This document shows, in pieces, positions 51,175 to 61,841 of a stretch of 64,000 bases of DNA. The stretch is from the NCBI GenBank assembly GCA_009829735.1, contig CM020618.1, positions 23,483,346-23,547,345 on the forward strand, given 5' to 3'. A program made the position numbers and the translations under genes. Below the pieces are notes generated by a model. It made no database searches and was not told where the DNA came from. It saw nothing but the letters and a program-made list of their open reading frames with translations. This DNA is from Pyropia yezoensis. Its lineage: Eukaryota; Rhodophyta; Bangiophyceae; Bangiales; Bangiaceae. The number at the start of each line of letters is the position of its first letter. Positions within the stretch are counted from its first letter, which is position 1.

Positions 51175-53165
51175 ATGGACCTGATGGATATGACCTGCTG
51201 GTATGGCCTGGATGTGCTTCCTTGCGAGCACAGCAACGCATCGGTGCGCAACTTCCCTTCCGACGCGACGCTCAACGCCGAGTCGGGCGCGGCTAAGAGC
51301 GCGAGGGGCGCTGCAGGGTCCGCCACTTCACTGTCTCCGTCGCGCCGGGAGCGGGGTGGCGCTGTGTTGGCGGGGGGGGAGGGGGAGGGGTGGACAGGTT
51401 CTGGGTCGCGAGCCATCGCGTCTGCGGCGCAGCCACCGCAAGCAGGAGGTAGGACTGAGGGACGCCTGTGGGTGGGTTGGAGAGGGAGATGTAAGGACAC
51501 GTTCCACTGTGACTCTTTGGGAAGGGGGCAGAACTTCACACAACATCGTCCCAGTTTAGCACGCCAGTGTGTGAGAGTGGCCGTTGTGCCGATGGTGCTC
51601 CGTGACGCTCACGCGGGCCGTTTCGCTGTGTCCAGTGACCTGTCTCTGCTTCGGTTTGTGTTCTTTGCTTGCTCGGGAGGATTCAACGTGTAGCTTCTCA
51701 TCTGGTGCCGGTGCAGCTACGGTATGAAGGCCCGGCGGATGCGGATGTAGCGGTAGCGGGCTCCTGGGACGGATGGACGGCCCGAGTGCCGCTCGCGTAC
51801 ATTGGCGGCGGGGTACACGCGCGTCTGTTGAACCTGGAACCTGGAACTCATCACTACAAGTACGTTGGTGAACAGGTGATGATGCGGTTGTACTCGCGTG
51901 GTGCCTCTTTGTGGTCGAGTCTGACGCGAAGATAGTGCACCAGCTGTCCCAAGATGCTATTGATAGGCGGCACATTCTGACTGGAATCCTGTGGTATTGC
52001 TTGTGTGGTTGCGCTGCTCTTTGGTGTGCCTTGCAGGTACATTGTGAACGGTGAATGGCATCATTATGCTGGTGCTCCGACGTCAGTCGATCCCATGGGC
52101 AACGTCAACAACCAACTCACAGCTGAGTTCTTGGCTGCCGACACTGGCAACACGGCAGTTCTCTCCACCGGTGAGATGGGGGTTGCAATCGGCGCTGATT
52201 TTCTTCTTGACGGTCCTATTGTGGACAAGGTCGGTGCTGGCATCCGCGCCAGCCGCGGTAGCGGTGGTTACGACAATGACGTGGGCAACACGCTCGAGAG
52301 CCTGTGTGGTAGCTCTTCGACTCGCGGAACGAGCACCAGTCCTGACCCTCCCACGCCTGGCGGCCGATCCGGGCCAATGGCTGCCGCCAGCGCCACGGGA
52401 ATGACGCGACCTTGTCGATCGCCTGACCCGCCGCCCCAGTCAGCAGCCGTGGCGGCCCGCTCTGCGCCTGCATTCTCCCTCTCCGCTACAGCCTCGCGGC
52501 CGACACGGAAGGCCGAAGCCGCACCTGGAGGTGGGGGACCCACCCGGCCCGCTGCTCCCGGCACTCGGTATGGTCCAGTGGGAGGTGGGGCAGCTGCGGC
52601 GGCATCTACGGCGTCGGCGTTGGCTGCAGCGTCCATGGCGCCCGGTTCTCCTCCTGAGTCTTACACCTGCTCGGTCCCCCCTGACGTTTCAAAGGCCTGG
52701 CTGTCTGCTGGCGGCGGTTCCCTCCGCCGTACTGGCGCTGGCAACATGAACCCTCTGGCGGCTGCGGTAGCTGTGGGCGGCCACGCCGACGAGCCACCCG
52801 CCTTGCCGCCCATTCTCGTCACCCCGTCCATCCGGGCAGGGGTCACTACTGGCTGTTCCTCGGCGCCATTGGCGGCGTCGCGCCGCGACTCGATGGGCCA
52901 CGTGCTCATCGGCCACCTGTTCGTCTCTCTCCAGACCACGCCTTCGCTCCCGCCACCGCCGCCTCCGGCGGGGCGGCATCGGCTGCCGTCGGGTCACGTG
53001 GCGGCGCGACATGTGCCGAGTAATGGCGCGGCGGCAGTGGACATATGGGAGGCTGGTGGTGATCAGTGTGTGGACGCAGAGGGGGCGGTGGTTGTGGCTG
53101 TCGTCCGGCGTTATGCGACCAAGCGGGTGACCAGTCTGGTGTATCTTCCTGAGACAGTGTCGTGA
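51175..53165 (+). CDS. AMPK/SnRK1 beta subunit (3 exons)
   Basis: Exons are 51175-51448, 51694-51859 and 52037-53165, with introns of 245 and 177 nt (GTAGGA and GTACGT donors), giving 522 residues. It is the scaffold and glycan-sensing subunit of the energy-sensing kinase AMPK/SnRK1/SNF1. Residues about 96-185 form a CBM48-type module: VPVQLRYEG, AVAGSWDGW, RVPLA, LLNLEPGTHHYKYIVNGEWHHY and GNVNNQL, with the Trp and Lys positions that bind glucans. The C-terminal ASC/KIS domain contains EPPALPPIL, MGHVLIGHLFVSL and VVAVVRRYATKRVTSLVYLP, the strands that join alpha and gamma. A Gly/Pro/Ser linker of about 200 residues separates the two, and an unrelated 90-residue N-terminus lacks Gly2, so N-myristoylation is not expected. 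An AATAAA lies 116 nt past the stop. Confidence 0.9.
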
Positions 53166-53280
53166 ACTGTGACGTTGGCCGGGTTGACCTGATGTGAGGG
53201 AGGAGGGACCGCGAAGCGCGGCGGTGTATGTACATGTATATAAAAGAGGGAAGTGTAGTAGTAAGACCATGGTTGGCACC

Positions 53281-53286
53281 AATAAA
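53281..53286 (+). terminator. AATAAA polyadenylation signal
   Basis: Canonical hexamer 116 nt after the stop of the AMPK beta gene. A TGTATGTACATGTATATA stretch lies upstream of it (53223-53240). Confidence 0.55.
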
Positions 53287-53294
53287 ATCGATAC

Positions 53295-53340
53295 ATTAAA
53301 CTAAATAGAATTAATCATAGATTAATTATAGATTAATCAG
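53295..53340. repeat. AT-rich ATAGATTAAT repeats, left block
   Basis: Short repeats of AGATTAAT/ATTAATC in otherwise GC-rich DNA. A similar palindromic block lies at 53770-53826. Confidence 0.6.
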
Positions 53341-53769
53341 TCGGCGTTTTCTCGTTTTTTTTGTATGTTTTTTAACTTTATTGCGGGACCCCCCCCCCCC
53401 CCCCCCCCGCCCTCCCACCGGGCGAGGCAATCTTTAGAAAGGCAGCGAGCCACCGCGCGGGCGCGCAGTCCGTCAAGGTCGGTCGCCTGCCGCCCCTCTC
53501 CCGCTCTCTCTCCACTGCCACCCGCCTACCTCCAAGCTTTGCTGCGTCCGCCGCCTGTGTCGCCGCCGCTGTTGCCCGCTCCGCCACGGGGTACAGGTCT
53601 GGCGCGACGGGCTGCGGGCCTGGCGGGGAGTGCGCACGCCTCCTCGGCACGATGTACGTGAGGAGGGAGGGCTCCTTGGCGGTGGTGCCTCTCATGTGGG
53701 CAGCGTGGGAGGTGGAGCGAGGTTGACAGGGTCGCTCAAATGCAAGTCCCCCTCCACATGGATAAAACA
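53341..53769. other. GC-rich segment between two AT-rich palindromic blocks
   Basis: Contains a C20 run at 53389-53408 and no recognisable gene. Confidence 0.4.
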
Positions 53770-53826
53770 CATCAATTAATTAAAATCGAGATTTAATATA
53801 TTAATCTATAGATTAATCTATCTGGG
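53770..53826. repeat. AT-rich palindromic block, right
   Basis: Contains ATTAATCTATAGATTAAT, an 18-bp perfect palindrome, plus AATTAATTAAAAT. With the left block it brackets 53341-53769; no clear target duplication was found. Confidence 0.6.
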
Positions 53827-54160
53827 TTGTAAAAAATCCTTTTTTTTTCCAACCATGACCTTACTGTAAGACACGGCAGGCATGAAGACGAACGCAGCGG
53901 TCCTCTGATGGCTTGCAGTACAGTCATTATTCGACTATATGAAGGGGGGCTAGGGGTTAAATCGGAATATCCTTTACAGCGGATTTGCAACGAGTGCGTG
54001 GACTGACAAACACCGCCGGGCGTCGCAGCAGTGTCGACCGATCAAATGACACGCTCGCAAGAAATCCGCGTCATAGGGTGAGGCGAGCAGGGCGCACCAG
54101 TCAGGCGCACAAGTTGCTTCCTACCCACGACCAGTCACAACCATAATAGCACGACGGCAT
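53827..54160. other. Intergenic, mixed composition
   Basis: Downstream flank of the transposase-like fragment. No gene seen. Confidence 0.4.
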
Positions 54161-54661
54161 CTACTCCTCGCACTCGTCCTCCCCCTCCCCTAGCGCCATG
54201 TCGACCGTCTCATCCAACGCCTCCACATCATTCTCCGCAGCAAACCACTGCTCAACAGCAGCGGAGCGCTCACTGTCAGACACACCCTCAAAATCGTCCC
54301 ACAAGCGGCTCTTAGCCATCAAAGCTACCACCTCTGAAACGTCAGTGTGGACGTTATCCGCCACAGGTACGACCCCGTGCAGCTGCCGGCGCACTTCATC
54401 GGCTGCCTCGTCCGGCAAGACCTCCGCAGTGAGCCAGCAGTTAGCCAGCTGCACCGCAGTGACCTTCTCCAACTCCTCAGCGATATTCTTGGCGGCGTCC
54501 CTCCGGATGGTGTTGGTCGGCGGCGGCGTCAGCGAGAGGGATGAGCCGAATCGGTGAGGCGCACCCACGGTCAGTCCTGCGCAACGCATAAAATTATTAG
54601 CGAAGCTCCTCTGTGAAGCAGATGCCCTTGTTGTCGCGCTAACGCCAATTGATTGGTCCAC
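54161..54661 (-). pseudogene. Transposase C-terminal remnant (pogo/Tigger-like)
   Basis: An open frame of up to 166 codons, whose first ATG is at 54589. Its centre reads RDAAKNIAEELEKVTAVQL, then ANCWLTAEVLPDEAADEV. This resembles the region after the DDE catalytic core in Tc1/pogo/CENP-B-like transposases, where an Ile-Ala-x-x-W or E..V helix precedes N-C-W/F. The acidic tail (ALGEGEDECEE) is also typical of that class. None of the DDE core is present upstream on the minus strand; repeat R2 replaces it. GC is about 58%. It cannot be a complete transposase. The family call rests on one short motif and is tentative. Confidence 0.45.
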
Positions 54662-54699
54662 GTGTTTGCAATATCAAATTGCTCCTGGCCACACGTTGA
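54597..54699 (-). repeat. Dispersed repeat R2, copy 2
   Basis: Inverted partner of 1853-1953, overlapping the 5' end of the transposase-like remnant. Confidence 0.75.
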
Positions 54700-55715
54700 T
54701 TCGGTTTGGCTTGCGTGGCTCGATGCGGGACCCGTCCGTGGTGTTCAGGCGGCAGCCTGCTGGCGTAGAGGGGGCGGCCGTCGCAGGGCGGGGGACGGCC
54801 GCCAGTGGGTGGGTACGGCAGCTGCAGGGGTGGCGGCGCGGCCGCCGCGGCGGTGGTGCCTGCTAGTGTCCCGCCGTCGCGGCGGGCATGGTCCGGCTCG
54901 CCCCGCCCTGGCCGGCGGGGCTCTCATTGATTACGTTGTTTCGCGCTGACGGATGTGGTGGTGCTGGCGGCAGCTGCGGCTGCGGCGGCAGCAGCTGCGG
55001 CGCTGGCGGCGGTGGAGACGGCGGGGGGTAGGGGGAGAGGGGAGCACCCACCACCACTCCAGCCACCACAGCCACGCCCATGCCCACCATGGGCATCCGC
55101 ACGCAGTAGCCGTAGTTGCCGCCCTCCGCCCACCCTGCCCGGCCAAGCGCCACAATCGAGCAGAGGCTGCCCCCCCCCCCCCCCCACCCCCGCCCACCCC
55201 CCCAAGCAAGCACAGGCTATCCCGCCGCGACGCCGCCGCCGACTGCGCCGCGACCGACCCGCGGCGGCCCGACCACCGCCACTGCCACGCTAGCCGGCGG
55301 GCGGTGGGGGAGGCGGCGCGGGAGGGGCTCGGGGGGGGGGGGGGCCCCGCCGGTTGCCGCTGCCGCCCGCCGGCGGGCTGCCGGCGCCGTCGTCGCCGCC
55401 GGCGCAGCGGGGGGGGGTTTGGGGGGGAGCGTCCGCCGGCCGCACCCGCCGCCGCTGGGGGTGACGCTGGCGAGCCGCCGGCGGGGGGCGGTGCCGAGCG
55501 GCAGGCGGCCGGCCCCCATGTGGAGCGCAAAGGCGAGCCATGTCTCGGCACGCCGCCTCACGGTCAACACTGTCTGCGCCCGCGGATGTAGGCGCGCGCA
55601 GGCGACGTGGGTCGCCAGCACCACCACCTTCTCCGTCAACGCGAAACAATGTCAGAATGTTTCATGGAATATATGAATTATGAGAGGCCAAAATCAAACA
55701 TTCCAAAAGCCTCTT
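54700..55715. repeat. GC-rich block flanked by an inverted repeat
   Basis: ACGTTGTTTCGCGCTGACGG with GTGGTGGTGCTGGCG at 54933-54969 returns in inverted form at about 55613-55652 (ACATTGTTTCGCGTTGACGG on the minus strand). Between the arms lies Ala/Pro/Gly-coding low-complexity DNA. Both arms can be read as LT(D/E)xVVVLA, so they may be two copies of a gene fragment in opposite orientation. A G run sits at 55331-55342. Confidence 0.5.
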
Positions 55716-55730
55716 AATCAAAACGAAAAA

Positions 55731-55755
55731 CTCGTGTGTGCATGATACCCGGGCC
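55731..55755 (+). repeat. Orphan terminus of the 2189/25506 transposon family
   Basis: Twenty-five bases matching the right TIR of the element at 25506-26598 with two changes, preceded by the same subterminal sequence (CTTAATCAAAACGAAAAA). No left terminus or matching ACACGCAA duplication was found upstream, so the element is truncated or its other end has diverged. Confidence 0.75.
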
Positions 55756-56582
55756 ACACGCAAGGCCGCATATGAAAATATTTCGTATAAAACGAAAAAA
55801 TAAAAAGACTGCTAGAAAGAGTCCAGTATGTTTTCATGCCTCCACTCGCAAACATTTCCAGGCTCTCGAACAAGTGCCACGCGACAGGTCCTGCCACGGC
55901 ACACCAGGCCAAGCCCCCCCTTGGACCTGAGCCCGTCGGAAACCCCCCCCCCCGCACTCCACCGCCGTCGTCGTCGGTACCTGCCCTCACGACGACGCCG
56001 CCCGCCGCCCCGCGTTGGTCGTGCACCCCCCCGTGTTGGCCGCGGCCCTGCGGACGACGCCGCCCACCATCCCGACGTCGCCCTCCGCCTCCCCGTGCCT
56101 GCCATCCACCCCTCCCGTGCTGGCCATCAACCCCCCGTGGCGGCCACCCACCCTCCCGTGTTGGCGCCGGCCCTCCTGACCTCGCCGCCCACCCTCCCGA
56201 CGTTGCCGCCCGCCATCCCGTCGTGCTCGTCGACCCGCCCGATTTGTCGGCGGCCGTGTCGTCCACGCCGCCCACCCTCTCGACGACGCCAGCCGCCACC
56301 GCGTGGTGGCCGTCCCCCCCCCCGCGTCGGCAGCAGCCCCGCCGACGACGCCACCCACCCTCCCGACCACGCCACGTACATCTTCGTGTTGGCGGCTGTG
56401 CTCCCGTCCGGGCCACCGCACCCTCGACGAGGGCCTCCCACCCATCCCCCCCGCCGATCAGACGTCCACGTCTTCCTCCCCGTATCCCGTGGTGTGCGAG
56501 TCCGTGTGGCGGTGTGGGTCCGCGTACCTCGCGAAGGAGTTGGTGGGGGCGCGAGCGTGAGCGAGGAGTGTGCGGGGATTAC
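55756..56582. repeat. C-rich CCGCCCACCCTCCCGAC repeats upstream of the Helitron ORF
   Basis: A lower-GC start (to 55860) followed by imperfect CCGCCCACC/TCCCG repeats to about 56480. The Helitron frame is open through this stretch, but the translation is repetitive Pro/Arg/Ser and precedes a natural ATG at 56583. Confidence 0.55.
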
Positions 56583-59500
56583 ATGACTGCATCTATGGAT
56601 ATTCTTCAGCCCCTGCCGGGAGGTGGTTCTGGGGATGACTGTGAGGGAGTGGCCAGCGCATCTCGGGCATCACCTGAGGTTGGACTGGGTGGATGTCGTA
56701 CAGAAAGTACGGTCCGCCTGGACCAGGTAGATGGGTTGCCACCGGGACCTAGCCAGGACCGTGCGGAAGACGCGGTAGTGGACCATGGTGCATATAACGC
56801 CAGTGAGCGTTGTAAGAGTCGCCGCTCCCAGGCCGACGTCATGAAACGATCATGTGACACTCATGCTTTTGATGCCGTACGACCTGCTAGTGACCTTCTC
56901 GCAGATGCGGCGTCTGAGAGCGTCATTGACAGGCAAAGCAACATGACTGCTCGTCGCTCGCGGAAGAGAAAATACACACCACTCAGCGTGGGACCAAGAA
57001 CAGTAATGGACGTAAGAAGGTATCGTAGCAAACTAGAGCAGCCACGCAGACCATGCTGCTCGTGCGGGGAAGTGCCCGGCACAGAGGCGTTCTCTACTTG
57101 GCCATTTCGGGTGTCTCAGCCTGGAACGTGCTTATCAGCCGAAGAAAAAGAAACACACCGCGTTCTGGCCGTGCTCACTACAGGAGAACGGTCGTACGAC
57201 AAGAACTGGCTGTTCACTGATGCTATAGACACCGAGGAAAACACAGTCCTCATGTGTGCGACATGTCGTGTAGAGCTCCGGCACAACAGGATCCCCAAAT
57301 TTTCGAAGCGGAATGGATTCGAAATGTTTGATCACTACCCGTCTGCAATAACGAACTTAGATGAGCTAGAGATTGCATTGTTAAGCATCGTGATCCCTAC
57401 AAATCGGATTTTTCGGAGGAACGGCTACCAGCAGAAGCACAGTCTTGGCCAAACCATCACGTACTGGAACTGGGTTATGCGTGTGGCGGGCAGCATTCCA
57501 CGGGATGCTGGCGACCCCAGTATCGTACTAATGCGAAACGAGCACGGGCGCTGTTTGCTGGACGACATGCCATTGCGCTTTGAAGTGATGCTGAACGGCA
57601 TGAGATATTTAGAGCAGCACAACCGCCATTACACCCATATACCAACGAACGAGCAATCTCTGCGACAGTTATGCACAACATCTGCTCCTTTCATCGTTGA
57701 GACAGGCGTGGCGGAGACCGACGGGAGCGTGCATACTGACGAATGGGGAAGCGATGATGAGGCCCAGGAGGGCGCTGTGGAAAAGCACTTTAAGGTTCAA
57801 TGTGTTGAGAGCGACGAAGAAGAAGACAGAACTGATATGAGGCGTGACGGGCACGAGACGGAATCTGAAACGACTCCCCAAAATATTTTCATCATTGATT
57901 CAACAGATCAGAAGCCTCTGCGCCAGATTGCTACAGAAGCGTTTTTAGGAAAGAATTACCCCATGGTGGGAGAGCTAGGGCATGACCCACAACACGGTTC
58001 TGGTCTAGACAAGCGAGCATTCTCCACACTCTACAGCAATGAGGGCCTGTACGAGATGGGGTTTCCTCATTTGTTTTATCGGGGCACAGGAGGACCGTCC
58101 CATACTCGACAGCGCCCAGTGAGTGAGAATGGGCTCGTTTCTCATTTGGTAAAGTTACACCACAGGCGATTCAGCCAGGATGCATCGTTTCTTTTCTTCG
58201 CGCACTCAGCGATCCAGAAGCGCACTGTCAACGGGGTGGTATCGTCTCTGGAAGAATCCCAAAATCTGAAGACATTGATAGAAGGGCTCATTGAAAGCAT
58301 GGATCAATCAGATACAACCCGATTGGAAAAGTCTGCTGCATTGGACAAGTGCATTGATTCCATGACACCGCAGTTGACAACAGTGAAAGGATCGCCGGGC
58401 TACTGGCGATCAAAGTGTATGGAAGTACAAGCAATGGTTCGATCTCCTCTCCTGCGCCAGCCAACGTTGTTCATGACTTTAAGTGCGGCCGACTCGCTAT
58501 GGCTCGACTTTCTGAGCCAGTGCCTCCCCAACAAAAAGCTTGATGAAGTAGCAGGGATGACCAAAACCGAGTGCTCCGAGATTCTGGCTGCAAACCCCGA
58601 CTTGGAAGTCGAACATTTTAACATCCGCTGGACCGCGCTGTGGGATGACATCATCATGGGAGAAGGACGGCCTTTGGGTAACATAGTGGATTACTTCTGG
58701 CGAATTGAATTTCAACAGCGAGGATCTCCGCATGTCCACATGCTTCTATGGGTAGAAGGCGGGCCGGAATTGTCCTCTCTTTCCGATGGTGTCATTCCTG
58801 CCCAACTGCGGGAATACGTCGACAGGGTGGTCTCGGCCAAATTAAGCCCGGATGTAAGTGATGTTGACTTGTCCAAAGTGATGCACCCGTGCAAGATGCG
58901 AGCACCCGTGCACGAACTGTCTTGTCCTATTGCACAGACACACGTGGCGGTTCTCACACGATGTGTCCAGACTCATCGCTGCAACAAGTACTGCAAGCCG
59001 AAGGGCCGATATTCTACATGCAGGTTCGGATATCCTCGGACAAACAATGAAAACACTTCAGTCGAGCGCGTGTTCCGGAATGGAAAAACAAAACTGGTCG
59101 TTTCACCAGCCCGAAACGACTCTCACGTGAACGCGTACAACCCCAGCATTTTGTCCTGTTGGGGAGCAAACATGGATGTGCAAGTCTTGCTGGATGCGTA
59201 TGGCGCTGCAATGTACACCGCATCATACTTGACAAAGCACGAAAAAAACAAGCACACACCCCGAATTCTGTACCAGCTCTCTAAAAGTGCTTCCAATCAA
59301 TCGGTAAAACAGATGGTTCGGCGTATTATTTTGTCAGTGCTAAATACTCGAGAAGTGAGCGTGCAGGAGGCTTTGTGGATTCGAGCAGGAAAACAGTTGT
59401 GCAAATCCAGTCGCGTTTTTGTGACACTGCCCAGTCTGCATTTTTCCATTGGAGAAAATGCCGAGCAGACTCGCGGGCGTAGTATGTTTGTTTCCACGGA

Positions 59501-61841
59501 CGGATCGGTTTGCCACACGAACGTTGTGGTTCTGTTTTACGTGCAGCGTCCGGATTCTTTGAACCATCTCTCCTTGTTTGAGTACACGACGAAGTACCGC
59601 CTGTCTCAAGTCGTGAGTGAGTCTTTGAAATTGAAATCACCTGTCCGGCAGTACAGATACGCGTCGCGGAGGCGAGACGATGCAATCGTTTTCATTCGCG
59701 CTCGAATCGATCATGCAGATGTTCAGTCCTTCAGCAAGGCCATGCTCTATCTTCATGTTCCCTGGCGATCACTGGATACCATAGTTCCACATGGACACGA
59801 CCCTTCCATAGTTCTGACATTGGCTGCAGAGAGGGGTGATTGCTTGTCGCTACCAGCAATGATGAGACACTATGAGTCGCTGTCCACGCAGGAAGTGCAA
59901 TTGAAAAACCAGCAATCTACGGACAGAGAGCAGGCAGAACACGAGAAAAGTACTTTCCACGTGGATGGCTTCTCAGGAAGTGACAACAGCGATGAGGATG
60001 AAGGAGATGAAAAATGGGATGCACGTGTAAATGATGTTGACGAGCGAGATATGGACGTGAGATTGGATACAGATCCAACTGGGTTGCCGTCTCTCGAGCA
60101 AATGACCATGCCAGGGACGCGCATCAGCCGCACTCGCCACACACAAACACCACAAGCCCGGCGCGCAATCGAGCTGACGAATAATATTCTCGCCTGCAAA
60201 GGCCGTATGGAAAGCGATGAAGAACAAAATGGTGATGGAATTGAGCCCTCAGCACCTGACCCTTGGGCACTTCTTAGAGACAGGGTCGATTCGTTAAATT
60301 CTGAGCAGAGGAAAGTATACGACACCGTCCACTCTGATCTCATCGGCGGAACGACTTCGAAACGCGTTGTTCTCATAGGCCCCGGAGGCACTGGAAAGTC
60401 GTATTTGATCGACACAATCGGCATGATGTTAGATATCCGTGCGACTGACAAGGCAGACAAAGACACCAGTATTTTCCGGCCTCGTCACTCCACACTTGTC
60501 AAGACTGCATATACGGGTGTTGCCGCAGCCAACATCGGCGGTATGACGTTACATAATGCGCTCGAAATAAAGGGGAGGAACATTGAATGTGACATAACTG
60601 ACGCGTCCTTGACACGGCTCCAGCGGGATTGGCAGGACGTAGCTGTGCTTGTCATAGACGAAATAAGTTTTCTATCTCCACAAAATCTGTACGAGATCAG
60701 TGCCCGACTGGGCAACATATTCCCACACAAAAAGCACGTGCCTTTTGCTGGACTATACGTGATAATGGCTGGAGATCCATACCAACTGGGTCCAGTTGGA
60801 GGCAAGACGTTGTGGCCAAGGAACAATGAGCGTGGCTTGAGCGTGAAAGAACTTTTCGGACGTGAGTACTACTTGGAGCCTGACGAGTTCTTTGAGCTAT
60901 CAATTGGCCAAAGAAATTTTGGTCCGTTTTATGAAGTTCTATCGCGACTGCGGGTTGGAGAATCCACGCAAGATGATATTGATCTGATAAACAAGAGGGT
61001 GCTACAGCCACAAGGACAGGCCTCCTCTGAGGCGTTCAAAGAGGCGGTCTTAGTCGTGGGGACGAACTGTGAGGCTGTGATGCATAACGAGGCGATGCTG
61101 CTGGCTGCATGCCAGGCAGCCAACAGTAATGCAGAAGAAAAAAGAACGGTCAGGGTGTGGACGCACGTGAAGCTCAGCAGAAAAACAAAAGAGGGCCTGA
61201 CGAGGGCTGACCAAGCCCAAATTATTTCCAGGTGCTTGACACGGCATCGGACGGCTGGAGCAAGCGAAAAATTCATTGCGAACGCGTTCTGCACTTTTAA
61301 AGGTGATCGAGTACGCTTGAATGAGAATATTTGTGTGGAACTCAATCTGTACAATGGGGCTTGCGGGACTGTCATGGAGGTGTTCAGTTCGCCCACGGTG
61401 GACCCACATGAGAGTCGTCAAGCCGCCGCCTCTCGCATGGCAGAAAGCTCAGATGTTATCGACCTCCCTGTACTCATCTTGCAATTGGATGAAGGTTGCT
61501 ACCGCGGTCCTTCCATTTCGCAGAAGGCACCTCGAGTGATTGCCATCGAAGCTCGCAAGTTCTACATTGTGAAGCCTTACTCAGCAGTTCTGTGGCAGCT
61601 ACCACTCGTTCCGGCACACGCCTCAACGGTTCATAAAGTACAATCTCTGACTCTGCCAGGGATTGTTATGGACGCCATCCGATTCCGAGCTGCATGTTCT
61701 GTGTACGTCGCATTGTCAAGGGTTCAAGAACTGCGACATCTGGCGCTTGTCCGACCGCTGACGTGGAACGACATTGAGAAACACAAGCGAGAAATCGATA
61801 TGATTTCAAATCATATGGAGCACTTTCGCAACCGTTCATAG
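56583..61841 (+). CDS. Helitron replication initiator-helicase (Rep/Hel), intact
   Basis: The uninterrupted frame gives 1752 residues from ATG 56583. It is the single protein of rolling-circle Helitron transposons. CCSCGEVPG near 157 and MCATCRVELRHNRIPKF near 224 form the zinc-binding Helitron-associated N-region. The Rep nuclease has EFQQRGSPHVHMLLW with the metal-binding H-V-H near 717-719 and two candidate nucleophiles, Tyr 878 and 882, in MYTASYLTKHEK. The Pif1-like helicase has GPGGTGKS (Walker A, about 1266), VLVIDEISFLS (Walker B, about 1356), AGDPYQLGPVGG and, near the end, YVALSRVQEL. All catalytic motifs are present. GC is near 50%, far below the flanks, which fits recent insertion. 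The element ends (5' TC, 3' hairpin plus CTRR) could not be placed. Confidence 0.93.
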   Translation: MTASMDILQPLPGGGSGDDCEGVASASRASPEVGLGGCRTESTVRLDQVDGLPPGPSQDRAEDAVVDHGAYNASERCKSRRSQADVMKRSCDTHAFDAVRPASDLLADAASESVIDRQSNMTARRSRKRKYTPLSVGPRTVMDVRRYRSKLEQPRRPCCSCGEVPGTEAFSTWPFRVSQPGTCLSAEEKETHRVLAVLTTGERSYDKNWLFTDAIDTEENTVLMCATCRVELRHNRIPKFSKRNGFEMFDHYPSAITNLDELEIALLSIVIPTNRIFRRNGYQQKHSLGQTITYWNWVMRVAGSIPRDAGDPSIVLMRNEHGRCLLDDMPLRFEVMLNGMRYLEQHNRHYTHIPTNEQSLRQLCTTSAPFIVETGVAETDGSVHTDEWGSDDEAQEGAVEKHFKVQCVESDEEEDRTDMRRDGHETESETTPQNIFIIDSTDQKPLRQIATEAFLGKNYPMVGELGHDPQHGSGLDKRAFSTLYSNEGLYEMGFPHLFYRGTGGPSHTRQRPVSENGLVSHLVKLHHRRFSQDASFLFFAHSAIQKRTVNGVVSSLEESQNLKTLIEGLIESMDQSDTTRLEKSAALDKCIDSMTPQLTTVKGSPGYWRSKCMEVQAMVRSPLLRQPTLFMTLSAADSLWLDFLSQCLPNKKLDEVAGMTKTECSEILAANPDLEVEHFNIRWTALWDDIIMGEGRPLGNIVDYFWRIEFQQRGSPHVHMLLWVEGGPELSSLSDGVIPAQLREYVDRVVSAKLSPDVSDVDLSKVMHPCKMRAPVHELSCPIAQTHVAVLTRCVQTHRCNKYCKPKGRYSTCRFGYPRTNNENTSVERVFRNGKTKLVVSPARNDSHVNAYNPSILSCWGANMDVQVLLDAYGAAMYTASYLTKHEKNKHTPRILYQLSKSASNQSVKQMVRRIILSVLNTREVSVQEALWIRAGKQLCKSSRVFVTLPSLHFSIGENAEQTRGRSMFVSTDGSVCHTNVVVLFYVQRPDSLNHLSLFEYTTKYRLSQVVSESLKLKSPVRQYRYASRRRDDAIVFIRARIDHADVQSFSKAMLYLHVPWRSLDTIVPHGHDPSIVLTLAAERGDCLSLPAMMRHYESLSTQEVQLKNQQSTDREQAEHEKSTFHVDGFSGSDNSDEDEGDEKWDARVNDVDERDMDVRLDTDPTGLPSLEQMTMPGTRISRTRHTQTPQARRAIELTNNILACKGRMESDEEQNGDGIEPSAPDPWALLRDRVDSLNSEQRKVYDTVHSDLIGGTTSKRVVLIGPGGTGKSYLIDTIGMMLDIRATDKADKDTSIFRPRHSTLVKTAYTGVAAANIGGMTLHNALEIKGRNIECDITDASLTRLQRDWQDVAVLVIDEISFLSPQNLYEISARLGNIFPHKKHVPFAGLYVIMAGDPYQLGPVGGKTLWPRNNERGLSVKELFGREYYLEPDEFFELSIGQRNFGPFYEVLSRLRVGESTQDDIDLINKRVLQPQGQASSEAFKEAVLVVGTNCEAVMHNEAMLLAACQAANSNAEEKRTVRVWTHVKLSRKTKEGLTRADQAQIISRCLTRHRTAGASEKFIANAFCTFKGDRVRLNENICVELNLYNGACGTVMEVFSSPTVDPHESRQAAASRMAESSDVIDLPVLILQLDEGCYRGPSISQKAPRVIAIEARKFYIVKPYSAVLWQLPLVPAHASTVHKVQSLTLPGIVMDAIRFRAACSVYVALSRVQELRHLALVRPLTWNDIEKHKREIDMISNHMEHFRNRS

